From Gammaproteobacteria bacterium (GTDB taxonomy: Bacteria > Pseudomonadota > Gammaproteobacteria > J113), in contig RFJX01000144.1 in the NCBI GenBank assembly GCA_003694425.1, positions 1 to 6,834 on the forward strand: DNA of 6,834 nucleotides. The letters are read 5' to 3'. The notes beneath the pieces were generated by a model. The model did no database searches, was not told where the DNA came from, and was given only the letters and a program-made list of their open reading frames with translations. The translations under genes and the position numbers were made by a program. Positions 1 to 6,757 of the stretch are shown here, piece by piece; position 1 is the first letter of the stretch; each line of letters starts with the position of its first letter.

Positions 1-84
1 CAACTGACAACTGACAACTGACAACTGACAACTGACAACTGACAACTGACAACTGACAACTGACAACTGACAACTGACAACTGA
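1..84. repeat. Perfect 7-bp tandem repeat, 12 copies
   Basis: The unit CAACTGA is repeated twelve times without a single mismatch and stops at base 84, directly next to the stop codon of the minus-strand gene at 85-864. The window starts inside the array, so its true length is unknown. The unit is about 43% GC, well below the neighbouring genes. Read on the minus strand (TCAGTTG) it has no stop codon in any frame and would encode a repeating Ser-Val-Val-Ser-Cys-Gln-Leu. Read on the plus strand every frame meets TGA once per 21 bases. The perfect identity points to recent slippage expansion. There are no spacers, so it is not a CRISPR array. Confidence 0.97.
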
Positions 85-864
85 CTACCCCCCCAACACC
101 TCCCCCAGCAACCGGCGCACCCGCTCCATGCCGAGGGCGAGGTTCCTCTCTATCATCGTCATGGTGATCGGCCCCTCGCTGCGCCCCGCGGCCCGGTTGA
201 CCACCACCGCACAGCAGGCGTACTCCAGCTCCAGTTCCCGGGCCAGGGCCGCCTCCGGCATCCCGGTCATGCCGACCAGTTCGCAGCCGTCTCTTTCCAG
301 GCGGTCGATCTCGGCGGCGGTTTCCAGCCTGGGACCCTGGGTGGTGGCGTAGGTGCCGCCGTCGACCGGCTCGATGCCGGCACGTCTCCCGGCCTCCAGC
401 AGGGCCCGGCGCAGAGGCTCGCTGTAGGGCTCGGTGAAATCGACGTGCACCACCTCGGAGAGCCCCTCCTCGAAGAAGGTGTGGCCACGACCCCAGGTGT
501 AGTCGACGATCTGGTCCGGGATCGCCACGGTGCAGGGGGCCATCCGCTCGCTGATCCCGCCCACAGCGGCCACGCTGATCACCTTGCTGACACCGATCTC
601 CTTCAGGGCCCAGATGTTGGCGCGGTAGTTGATCCGGTGGGGCGGGATCGTGTGACGCAGTCCGTGACGGGCCAGGAAGACCACCTCCCGGCTGCCGTAG
701 TGGCCGACGATGAAGGGGCCGGAGGGTTCGCCGTAGGGGGTCTTCTGGACCATGCGGCGGGTGATCTCCAGCCCCTTGAGGCGGCGCAGTCCGGTCCCGC
801 CGATGATGGCGATTTCAGGTGTCTTCGATGGCATGGATGGCGGTGCAGTGGCGGAGCTGTCCAT
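85..864 (-). CDS. mtnP: S-methyl-5'-thioinosine/5'-methylthioadenosine phosphorylase family
   Basis: This PNP/MTAP-family phosphorylase of up to 259 residues splits a 5'-methylthio-nucleoside with phosphate into free base and methylthioribose-1-phosphate in the cytoplasm. Visible motifs are the phosphate loop IGGTGL (21-26), ARHG (65-68), HRINYRANIWALKEIG (76-91), GPRLETAAEI (177-186) and GMTGMPEAALARE (198-210). Where human MTAP has Asp220 and Asp222 contacting the 6-amino purine, this protein has Asn223 and Ala225 (VVVNRAAG). Family knowledge says such replacements switch preference from adenine to 6-oxopurines, as in Pseudomonas MTI phosphorylase, so methylthioinosine is the likely substrate; this is inferred. 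The first ATG (864) overlaps hpt by 50 bp and has a weak GGGATGG upstream. The second ATG (834, residue 11) gives 249 residues, nearer the family start, but no clear Shine-Dalgarno. It is the last gene of the cluster. A G7 tract lies just before its TAG stop. Confidence 0.93.
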   Translation of the reverse strand: MDSSATAPPSMPSKTPEIAIIGGTGLRRLKGLEITRRMVQKTPYGEPSGPFIVGHYGSREVVFLARHGLRHTIPPHRINYRANIWALKEIGVSKVISVAAVGGISERMAPCTVAIPDQIVDYTWGRGHTFFEEGLSEVVHVDFTEPYSEPLRRALLEAGRRAGIEPVDGGTYATTQGPRLETAAEIDRLERDGCELVGMTGMPEAALARELELEYACCAVVVNRAAGRSEGPITMTMIERNLALGMERVRRLLGEVLGG

Positions 865-1357
865 GGTAGTCCATCCCGCAGCCGAAGAGGTAGAGGTTCG
901 GGGCCTTGAGGCCGGTGAAATCGGCCCGGGCCAGCCCCTTGCGCCGGGGTACCTCCTTGTCCACCAGAACTGCGGTCAGGACCTCCCGGGCCTCCTGCCG
1001 GCGGCACTCCTCGACGATCGCCTCGAGGGTGACCCCCTCGTCGAGGACATCGTCCACGACCAGCACGCTGCGGCCGCGCAGGGGAATGGCGGGACGGTGC
1101 TCCCAGTGCAGCGCGCCGCCCCGGGTGGCGCCGCGATAGCGGGTGGCATGGACATAGTCCAGCTCCAGGGGCATGGTCAGCCGGCGCAGCAGCGCCGCGG
1201 TGGGAATGAGGGCGCCGATCATGACGCAGAGCACGACGGGATTGTCCTTGCCGAGGCGGGCCTCGATGGCCGCGGCCATCCGGTCGCAGGCGGCATCCAC
1301 CTCGCCGGCGCTGTAAAGGACACGGGAATTGGGGGGCAGGGAGGCCGCAACGCTCAT
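815..1357 (-). CDS. hpt: Hypoxanthine/guanine phosphoribosyltransferase
   Basis: This 180-residue type I phosphoribosyltransferase is expected to join hypoxanthine or guanine to PRPP, giving IMP or GMP, in cytoplasmic purine salvage. The PRPP-binding signature VLVVDDVLDEGVTL is at 98-111, and VMIGAL (45-50) fits the first conserved loop. VDKEVPRRK (132-140) carries the purine-contacting lysine, and FGCGMDYHG (158-166) followed by Arg169 fits the C-terminal base-binding segment. Its length is normal for bacterial Hpt. The start is well supported: GGGAGGT lies 6 nt upstream, and the ATG overlaps the TGA of the preceding ATPase gene in an ATGA arrangement (4 bp), suggesting translational coupling. 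Its 3' end overlaps the phosphorylase gene. The phosphorylase probably releases hypoxanthine, which is this enzyme's substrate. Guanine versus hypoxanthine preference cannot be read from the sequence. Confidence 0.93.
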   Translation of the reverse strand: MSVAASLPPNSRVLYSAGEVDAACDRMAAAIEARLGKDNPVVLCVMIGALIPTAALLRRLTMPLELDYVHATRYRGATRGGALHWEHRPAIPLRGRSVLVVDDVLDEGVTLEAIVEECRRQEAREVLTAVLVDKEVPRRKGLARADFTGLKAPNLYLFGCGMDYHGQLRHCTAIHAIEDT

Positions 1358-2235
1358 CCCTGTACCTCCCCGAGCCCCCGTCGTCCGGCCAGGTCACAGG
1401 CGAACTGCCATGCGACCCGGCCGCTGCGCGAGCCGCGCGTCAGGGCCCAGCGCAGGGCCTCGGCCCGCGCCGTGTCATCCAGGGGCCCCGCGCCGAGGCG
1501 TTCCAGCCAGTGGCCGGCGATGCGCAGATAGGTCTCCTGATCGAAGGGGTGGAAGGCCAGCCACAGGCCGAAACGCTCGGACAGGCTGATCTTCTCCTCC
1601 ACCGCCTCGCCATGATGCAGCTCGGTACCGACCACCCGGGTCTGCAGATTCTCCTCCTGTGGCTCCGGCAGCAGGTGACGGCGATTCGAGGTGGCGTAGA
1701 TCAGCAGCCTGGAGTCAGCGGTGGCGAGGGAGCCGTCCAGCATCGCCTTCAGGGTCTTGTAGGCCGGATCACCGGCCTCGAAGGAGATGTCGTCGCAGAA
1801 CAGGATGAAGTACTCGGGGCGTTTCCGCAGGGTGTCGGCGATCTCCGGCAGCTGGACGAGGTCGGCCTTGTCCACCTCCACCAGCCGCAAACCCTGCGGG
1901 TGGAGGTCGTGGAGCAGGGCCCTTACCAGGGTCGACTTGCCGGTTCCCCGCGGTCCCCACAGGAGCACGTTGTTGGCGGGCAGGCCGGCCAGGAACTGGC
2001 GGGTGTTGCGCAGCACCTCGCCCTTCTGCCGGTCGATGCCGAGGAGGTCGTCGAGCCCGGCGCGACCATGGAAGTCGACCGCCCGCAGCCAACCCCTCTC
2101 TCCGCTGCGCTGCCAGCGGAAGGCGTGGCATGCGGCGAAATCGGGCGGCTCACGCCGCGGCGGGAGCAGCCCTTCGAGTCGCTCCAGCAGCCTTTCGGCC
2201 CGCTGGATCAGCCCTTCGACGGCCTCAGGTTGCAT
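1354..2235 (-). CDS. DUF815-type AAA+ ATPase of unknown function
   Basis: This 293-residue soluble protein has a single AAA+ module resembling the DUF815 family (predicted ATPases, COG2607-like), whose cellular role is not established. Residues 1-28 form a leucine/arginine-rich, probably helical N-terminus. The Walker A motif is GPRGTGKST (94-102) and the Walker B is FILFCDDISF (143-152). IYATSN (179-184) is a sensor 1 candidate, SLSERFGL (217-224) supplies a likely arginine finger, and SGRVAWQF (271-278) is a plausible sensor 2. There is no signal peptide or membrane segment. The start overlaps the end of cyaA by 11 bp, with AAGGGGGA 5 nt upstream. The gene ends in an ATGA overlap with hpt. 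It sits between a cyclase and salvage enzymes, which hints at co-regulation but does not reveal its substrate. Family assignment is fairly secure; function is unknown. Confidence 0.88.
   Translation of the reverse strand: MQPEAVEGLIQRAERLLERLEGLLPPRREPPDFAACHAFRWQRSGERGWLRAVDFHGRAGLDDLLGIDRQKGEVLRNTRQFLAGLPANNVLLWGPRGTGKSTLVRALLHDLHPQGLRLVEVDKADLVQLPEIADTLRKRPEYFILFCDDISFEAGDPAYKTLKAMLDGSLATADSRLLIYATSNRRHLLPEPQEENLQTRVVGTELHHGEAVEEKISLSERFGLWLAFHPFDQETYLRIAGHWLERLGAGPLDDTARAEALRWALTRGSRSGRVAWQFACDLAGRRGLGEVQG
1364..1370 (-). promoter_or_regulatory. Strong Shine-Dalgarno for hpt
   Basis: On the minus strand GGGAGGT lies 6 nt before the hpt ATG, inside the last codons of the ATPase gene. It fixes the hpt start and, with the ATGA overlap, suggests both reinitiation and fresh initiation. 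Confidence 0.8.
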
Positions 2236-5071
2236 TGGTTTCCCCCTTCAGTCGTTCGAGCGCCTCGTTGAGGCGCTCCTCGATGGTTTTCTTGTACCGC
2301 AGATAGACGATGGTCTGTGGCGGCCACGAGTCCTCCGTTCCGAACAGGCCCGGTGCGAGGTCGATGTCGGAGACGTGGATGGGGTAGGTGGCGGCACTGC
2401 TGCGCATCTGCAGGATGTGTCTTGCGGCGGCCTCGAACAGGCGGCCGCCATGCTCCAGGGTGGAGAATTCGATCCCGTTGACATAGACACTGAAGACCTT
2501 TCCGCCATCCGGTGTGGTATCGCCGATCACCTGCACGTCGATGGGCGAGACCTGGCTCTGTCCCCCATCGATGTCGACCCTGCGCAGCGACCATTGGGTC
2601 CTGTCCCCGCGGCGCAGCTCATGGGCCTCGATACGGTCTCCGCCGGGGTCGCCGCCGGGCGCGGAGTGGGGCAGCTCCCGGCAGCGGTTGACCACCGCTT
2701 CGAGGAACCGCAGGTTATGCCGGAGCAGGGCCGGCGTGCTGAAGTATTCCTGCTCCTGGTGGAAGAGCGCCCCCCGCTCGTCGAGGATCCAGACCTGCGC
2801 CCGCCCCCCTTCCACATCGAAGAAGATCTGGATCCACCCTTCCCGGTTGGCACGAAAGATCAGGGGCAGGGGGGTCTGGGCCAGGGTATGGCGCTCGAAC
2901 ATCACCTCCCTGAAGGTGGGTGAGGGCGAGCCGAGTTGTTCCAGAAGCTGCCGTTCACCCCGCAACGGGCGCCAGGCCGGGGTGTCACCGCCCAGGTCGA
3001 GCAGCCGGAATTCCTCACCGCCCTGGAGGATGAACCAGGGCCGTGAATGGTCCTTGCGCAGGCGGGCCCGCAGCAGGTCGGTCATGATGTCGCGCAGGCA
3101 CTGGACGATGACACCGGCGTAGTTGGGCGTATCGCAGTGGACCTCCAGGGCCGGCAACGGTCCCGGTCCACGCGGCACCCGGCGCAGGCTCTCGCTCAGG
3201 CATTCCATCAGGCCGTCCAGCCCCCGGAAACTGTGGCAGAAGACTTCTCCCCAGCTGGTGGCGGTGCAGAGGTCGAGGCCAAGAACCAGATTTTCGCGCC
3301 TGGCACCATAACTGAGGGCGCAGGTGCGATCCGAGGCGACGAAATGCTCTTCCCGGTGGTGGTCGGGGGCCAGATTGACGAACAGCACCAGCTGTTCGCT
3401 CCGGGCCGGGCCGAGCAGCTCCTCGCGGCTTGGTTCCCTCAGTTTCCCACCCGGAAAGAGCCGCTCGAAGACGCCCAGTACATTGTGGATCTCCCGCACG
3501 GAGAGGGACCCGTGGACCGGGTGGAGGGCGATGCCGGTCTGATCCGAGACGATCCGGTTCAGGTGGCACCAGGCCAGCAGCTCGCAGAGGCTGCCGGCCC
3601 GCTGCAGCGGCTGACCTTCTCCCCGCTCGTGCGGTGTGGCGGCACCGCGCAGGAGCAGCCAGCCCTCCCGGCCGTTGCCGGGGGCAAGCTGGTGAATGCT
3701 CACGTTCTCCTCGTACAGGGGGCCCGGCGCGGCAAGGTCGATGCGCTCGATCTTGCCCGCCTTGCGCTCGAAGGCGACATAGAGCCGGCGGCCCAGTACG
3801 GTCAGGTCGTCGCTCGAGATCTGCAACGTATCGCCCTGCTCGCGGGCGAAGGCGGAGAGCCTCCGGTAACTGAGGTAGAAGGCCGTGGTGAGGACACGTT
3901 GCTCCTCACGCACGCTCTCCACCCGCCACTGCTCCCTGGTATCCAGGCGCACGATCTGCACGGATCCCCAGCCCCACTCACCGGTGAGGCGCTCGATGAT
4001 GGCCCGGCGCCAGGAGGGGCCCGCGACACGCCGGCGCCGGCTGAGGTGCTCCCCCACCTTGAGGTAGAAGCAGCGTCGCAGCAGATCCAGCCGCACGGCA
4101 TCGCCCAGGGCGCCGAGATACTCCTCCACCTTCCGGTACATCTGCAGATAGGGGTCGAGTTCATCGAGGTCGGTGACGCCCTGATGGACCGCCTGCTTGT
4201 AGCGCAGGCTGAGCAGGTCGATGTCCGGATACTCACTGGCATAGGTCTCCATCAGCAGCAGCTTCATCAGGGACTTGTAGGGGGCGCCCAGACCCTTGTA
4301 GAGCTGCCACAGCGCGGCACCGAAGAATTCCGCCGGGGGGATCGTGGGCAGGCCACCGAAATCGACTGCCTCGTCCTCACCCAGCAGGCGCCTGCGCCGG
4401 AGCGATTCGAGTACCCTCTGGTACTCGCCCTCCTGCTCCCGCGGCACGAACCACCAGGCCGGAGGCAGGCCGGCCAGGACAACGCCGGAACGGTAGAACT
4501 CGTCCAGCAGCAGATAGTGCTGACTGCTTCCGCTGCTCTCCGCCGAGAGTTCCATGTGTCTCCCCTCCCGGAAGGCCCCGGGGGAGAAGATGAAGAAATG
4601 CAGCTCCAGCCCCTCTCCATTCGCCCACTCTTCGACCAGGCGCGCCTTGCGCGCCAGCTCCCCGGCAGCTTCCGCGGGCAGACCCTCCCGGTGGCACAGC
4701 CAGAAGTCGAAATCGCTCTGCTCGCCGTGGGCAATGGTGCCACTGCTGCCCATCATGTAGATGCCCTCGATCTCGAGCCGTGGCAGGGCGCGCCCCTTCC
4801 AGTTGAACGAGCGGCAGAGGCGGCGGGCGGTAGCCAGGCTCTCGCGTCCGGGCCGGTAGCCGCGGATGCCGCAGGGGGACGAGGAGGAGACATATCCCGG
4901 CAGCAACGGGTAGTTGACATGGAACAGCAGGGGCAGGATCTCCAGGATCTCCCGCTGGCGGGGACGCAGCGACTCCATCGCGCGCCTTAGCCGCCCTTCG
5001 TTGATGAGCTGGAAACGGCGGCGCAGGGTCCTGATGTCGTGGGCCGGCTGCTCGGTGCTGTTGCTGGGCAT
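2225..5071 (-). CDS. cyaA: Class I adenylate cyclase
   Basis: This 948-residue cytoplasmic enzyme makes cAMP from ATP, the signal read by CRP-type regulators. It aligns along its length with enterobacterial CyaA. The N-terminal catalytic half includes LLFHVNYPLLPGY (48-60), then GIYMMGSSGTIAHGEQSDFD beginning at 103, whose Asp120 and Asp122 match the metal-binding aspartates, followed by FWLCH (123-127). QHYLLLDEFYRSGVVLAG (184-201), FFGAALWQLYKGLGAPYKS (249-267) and LDLLRRCFYLKVGEHLSR (328-345) are further family blocks. The C-terminal half (roughly 540 on) corresponds to the regulatory part, including IQIFFDVEGG (747-756). It is about 100 residues longer than the E. coli protein, with the extra sequence mostly after residue 795. 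The start has AGGA 4 nt upstream and matches the family N-terminus. It is the first gene of the four-gene minus-strand cluster and diverges from glyA. No frameshift or lost catalytic residue is seen. Confidence 0.96.
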   Translation of the reverse strand: MPSNSTEQPAHDIRTLRRRFQLINEGRLRRAMESLRPRQREILEILPLLFHVNYPLLPGYVSSSSPCGIRGYRPGRESLATARRLCRSFNWKGRALPRLEIEGIYMMGSSGTIAHGEQSDFDFWLCHREGLPAEAAGELARKARLVEEWANGEGLELHFFIFSPGAFREGRHMELSAESSGSSQHYLLLDEFYRSGVVLAGLPPAWWFVPREQEGEYQRVLESLRRRRLLGEDEAVDFGGLPTIPPAEFFGAALWQLYKGLGAPYKSLMKLLLMETYASEYPDIDLLSLRYKQAVHQGVTDLDELDPYLQMYRKVEEYLGALGDAVRLDLLRRCFYLKVGEHLSRRRRVAGPSWRRAIIERLTGEWGWGSVQIVRLDTREQWRVESVREEQRVLTTAFYLSYRRLSAFAREQGDTLQISSDDLTVLGRRLYVAFERKAGKIERIDLAAPGPLYEENVSIHQLAPGNGREGWLLLRGAATPHERGEGQPLQRAGSLCELLAWCHLNRIVSDQTGIALHPVHGSLSVREIHNVLGVFERLFPGGKLREPSREELLGPARSEQLVLFVNLAPDHHREEHFVASDRTCALSYGARRENLVLGLDLCTATSWGEVFCHSFRGLDGLMECLSESLRRVPRGPGPLPALEVHCDTPNYAGVIVQCLRDIMTDLLRARLRKDHSRPWFILQGGEEFRLLDLGGDTPAWRPLRGERQLLEQLGSPSPTFREVMFERHTLAQTPLPLIFRANREGWIQIFFDVEGGRAQVWILDERGALFHQEQEYFSTPALLRHNLRFLEAVVNRCRELPHSAPGGDPGGDRIEAHELRRGDRTQWSLRRVDIDGGQSQVSPIDVQVIGDTTPDGGKVFSVYVNGIEFSTLEHGGRLFEAAARHILQMRSSAATYPIHVSDIDLAPGLFGTEDSWPPQTIVYLRYKKTIEERLNEALERLKGETNAT
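2241..2248 (-). promoter_or_regulatory. Shine-Dalgarno for the DUF815 ATPase gene
   Basis: AAGGGGGA on the minus strand lies 5 nt before the ATPase ATG and within the final codons of cyaA. It supports the start at 2235, and so the 11-bp overlap with cyaA. Confidence 0.7.
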
Positions 5072-5240
5072 TGTGTCCTGGGTTCGGGAATGCCGGCCGG
5101 CACCGTGGCCGCAACGGCGTGACGGAAAGGTCCCCCGGCCCCTTCACCGCCAGCGGGTCATCCGGAAAGGCGGTGGCGGCAGCCTGCGGGGCCTGTCCTG
5201 GCGACAGGAAGGTGCCGGAGGGGCCTTCCCCATCCTGATT

Positions 5241-5253
5241 GGGTATAATACCA
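5241..5253. promoter_or_regulatory. Candidate bidirectional -10 element
   Basis: GGTATAATACC (5242-5252) is palindromic except for its central base. On the plus strand it gives a consensus -10 TATAAT (5244-5249) facing glyA. On the minus strand it gives TATTAT (5245-5250) preceded by TGG, an extended -10 pattern (TGn) facing cyaA. No good -35 box is visible at 16-18 bp on either side. If used, the leaders would be about 220 nt for glyA and 165 nt for cyaA. The match is seen directly; promoter activity is inferred. Confidence 0.5.
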
Positions 5254-5391
5254 GCAAACCTTCTGCCGGAACCGGACGGAAAGAGCCGGGAGCGGGGCGC
5301 ATCGGCGCCAGGGGTTGCCCGCCGCAGGCGGACGGCCCGGGAGGCATTGCACAGGGAACCGGGACTTCCAGGTCCACAGGACAGGGCTACC

Positions 5392-5469
5392 ATGCCAGCC
5401 ATTCCAGACTGCCGGCCCGACCGGCGATGGGCATGTGGCCGCGAGATCAATCATCAAGACAGGGGTTAG
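5392..5469 (+). other. Possible 25-codon upstream ORF before glyA (doubtful)
   Basis: An ATG at 5392, with AGGG 5 nt upstream, opens a 25-codon frame that ends with TAG at 5467-5469, six bases before the glyA ATG and in the same reading frame. The peptide has no signal, no motif and no run of Gly, Ser or Met that would suggest classical attenuation. A frame this short is easily accidental in GC-rich DNA. The likely glyA ribosome site AGGGG (5461-5465) sits inside its last codons, so translation of it could affect glyA. Confidence 0.15.
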
Positions 5470-5475
5470 CAGAAG

Positions 5476-6732
5476 ATGTATACGAAAGACATGACCATCG
5501 CCGGTTTCGACCCGGAACTGTGGGAGGCAATGGAGGGTGAGCGCCGGCGCCAGGAGGAGCACATCGAGCTGATCGCCTCCGAGAACATGGTCAGCCCGCG
5601 CGTGCTGGAGGCCCAGGGCTCGGTCCTCACCAACAAGTACGCCGAGGGTTATCCGGGCAAGCGCTACTACGGCGGTTGCGAGTATGTCGACATCGTCGAG
5701 CAGCTGGCCATCGACCGGGCCAAGGAGCTGTTCGGCGCCGACTGGGCCAATGTCCAGCCCCATTCCGGATCCCAGGCCAACGGCGCGGTGATGCTGGCCC
5801 TGTGCCAGCCGGGCGATACCGTGCTGGGCATGCGCCTGTCGGATGGCGGGCACCTGACCCATGGCGCGCCGGTCAATGTCTCGGGACGGATCTTCAACTC
5901 CGTGCAGTACGGACTCAACCCGGAGACCGGCGAGATCGACTACGAGGAGGTCGAGCGGCTCGCCCTCGAGCACAAGCCGAAGCTGATCATCTCCGGCTTC
6001 TCGGCCTACTCGCGGGTCATCGACTGGCAGCGCTTCCGCGACATCGCCGACAAGGTCGGCGCCTACCTGATGGCCGACATGGCCCATGTGGCCGGCCTGG
6101 TCGCCGCCGGCGAATATCCCAGCCCGGTACAGATCGCGGACGTCACCACCACCACCACCCACAAGACCCTGCGTGGCCCGCGATCCGGCCTGATCCTCGG
6201 CAAGGCCAACGAGGAGATCGAGAAGAAGGTCAATTTCCTCGTCTTCCCGGCCTATCAGGGCGGTCCGCTGATGCACATCATCGCGGCCAAGGCGGTCGCC
6301 TTCAGGGAGGCGATGCAACCCGACTACAAGGCCTATCAGCAGCAGGTGAAGAAGAACGCCAAGGCCATGGCCCAGGTGTTCATGGACCGCGGCTACGAGG
6401 TGGTCTCCGGTGGTACCGACAACCATCTGTTCCTGGTCAGCTTCATCAAGCAGGGACTGACCGGCAAGGAGGTGGACGCCGCCCTCGGTCGCGCCAATAT
6501 CACCGTCAACAAGAACGGGGTCCCCAACGACCCGCAGTCGCCCTTCGTGACCAGCGGTATCCGGGTCGGCACCCCTTCGATCACCACCCGGGACTTCGGT
6601 GAGGAGGAGAGCCGGCAGGTGGCCGAGTGGATGTGCGACATCATCGACAATCTCGGTGACGAGAGCGTCGTCGAGCGCGTCAAGGGACAGGTCCTCGAGC
6701 TTTGCAGGCGCTTCCCGCTCTACGAGTCCTGA
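5476..6732 (+). CDS. glyA: Serine hydroxymethyltransferase
   Basis: This complete 418-residue PLP enzyme converts serine and tetrahydrofolate to glycine and 5,10-methylenetetrahydrofolate, the main cytoplasmic source of one-carbon units for purines, thymidylate and methionine. It is near-collinear with E. coli GlyA. Residues seen include [11 protein letters not shown] (27-37), [15 protein letters not shown] (53-67, with Tyr55 and Glu57), HSGSQAN (96-102), the PLP-stacking His126 in [15 protein letters not shown] (201-208, Asp201 toward the PLP nitrogen), TTTTTHKT (224-231) with the Schiff-base Lys230, and Arg363 in GIRVGTPS for the substrate carboxylate. The start at 5476 matches the E. coli N-terminus (MLKREMNIADYD versus [12 protein letters not shown]). 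The ribosome site is modest, AGGGG about 10 nt upstream. It is probably monocistronic, as a strong hairpin follows 25 bp after the stop. Confidence 0.98.
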   Translation: MYTKDMTIAGFDPELWEAMEGERRRQEEHIELIASENMVSPRVLEAQGSVLTNKYAEGYPGKRYYGGCEYVDIVEQLAIDRAKELFGADWANVQPHSGSQANGAVMLALCQPGDTVLGMRLSDGGHLTHGAPVNVSGRIFNSVQYGLNPETGEIDYEEVERLALEHKPKLIISGFSAYSRVIDWQRFRDIADKVGAYLMADMAHVAGLVAAGEYPSPVQIADVTTTTTHKTLRGPRSGLILGKANEEIEKKVNFLVFPAYQGGPLMHIIAAKAVAFREAMQPDYKAYQQQVKKNAKAMAQVFMDRGYEVVSGGTDNHLFLVSFIKQGLTGKEVDAALGRANITVNKNGVPNDPQSPFVTSGIRVGTPSITTRDFGEEESRQVAEWMCDIIDNLGDESVVERVKGQVLELCRRFPLYES

Positions 6733-6757
6733 TCCGCGGACCGGGATCCCGGGTGAC

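Larger units (their letters stand above)
5072..5475. other. Divergent cyaA/glyA intergenic region
   Basis: This 404-bp GC-rich stretch separates the divergent cyaA and glyA start codons and must carry the control signals for both. It holds a TATAAT-like palindrome near its middle (separate entry). Small hairpins are visible: CCTGTC/GACAGG (5192-5208), GGCGC/GCGCC (5296-5309), CCGCC/GGCGG (5319-5331) and GCCGG/CCGGC (5411-5425). At this GC content such short stems are expected by chance, and none has a T-tract. I see no tRNA, no recognisable glycine or other riboswitch, no convincing CRP site (TGTGA-N6-TCACA) and no PurR-like box. No convincing protein gene lies here, apart from a doubtful 25-codon frame ending just before glyA. 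Confidence 0.75.

Noticed and set aside
1..84. CRISPR array
   Set aside because: The repeat unit is 7 bp, head to tail, with no spacers and no cas genes nearby.
3047..4990. A 647-codon open frame on the plus strand opposite cyaA
   Set aside because: It lies wholly antisense to a gene with clear family identity, has a low-complexity, Gln/Leu/Ala/Gly-rich composition typical of reverse-frame readings of GC-rich genes, and shows no domain motif.
5072..5250. CRP site giving cAMP feedback on cyaA
   Set aside because: No pair of TGTGA and TCACA half-sites at the right spacing; isolated GTGTC and GTGAC strings are not enough.
5144..5377. A 77-codon minus-strand frame in the intergenic region
   Set aside because: Pro/Arg/Gly-rich composition without a motif, no good ribosome site seen, and overlap with the presumed promoter region.
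5254..5475. Glycine, cobalamin, SAM or SAH riboswitch in the glyA leader
   Set aside because: None of the conserved core strings of these classes could be found by eye; only short GC-rich stems are present.
5158..6426. A 422-codon open frame on the minus strand opposite glyA
   Set aside because: It is antisense to an almost fully conserved glyA; the long open frame reflects strong third-position GC bias. No recognisable motif.
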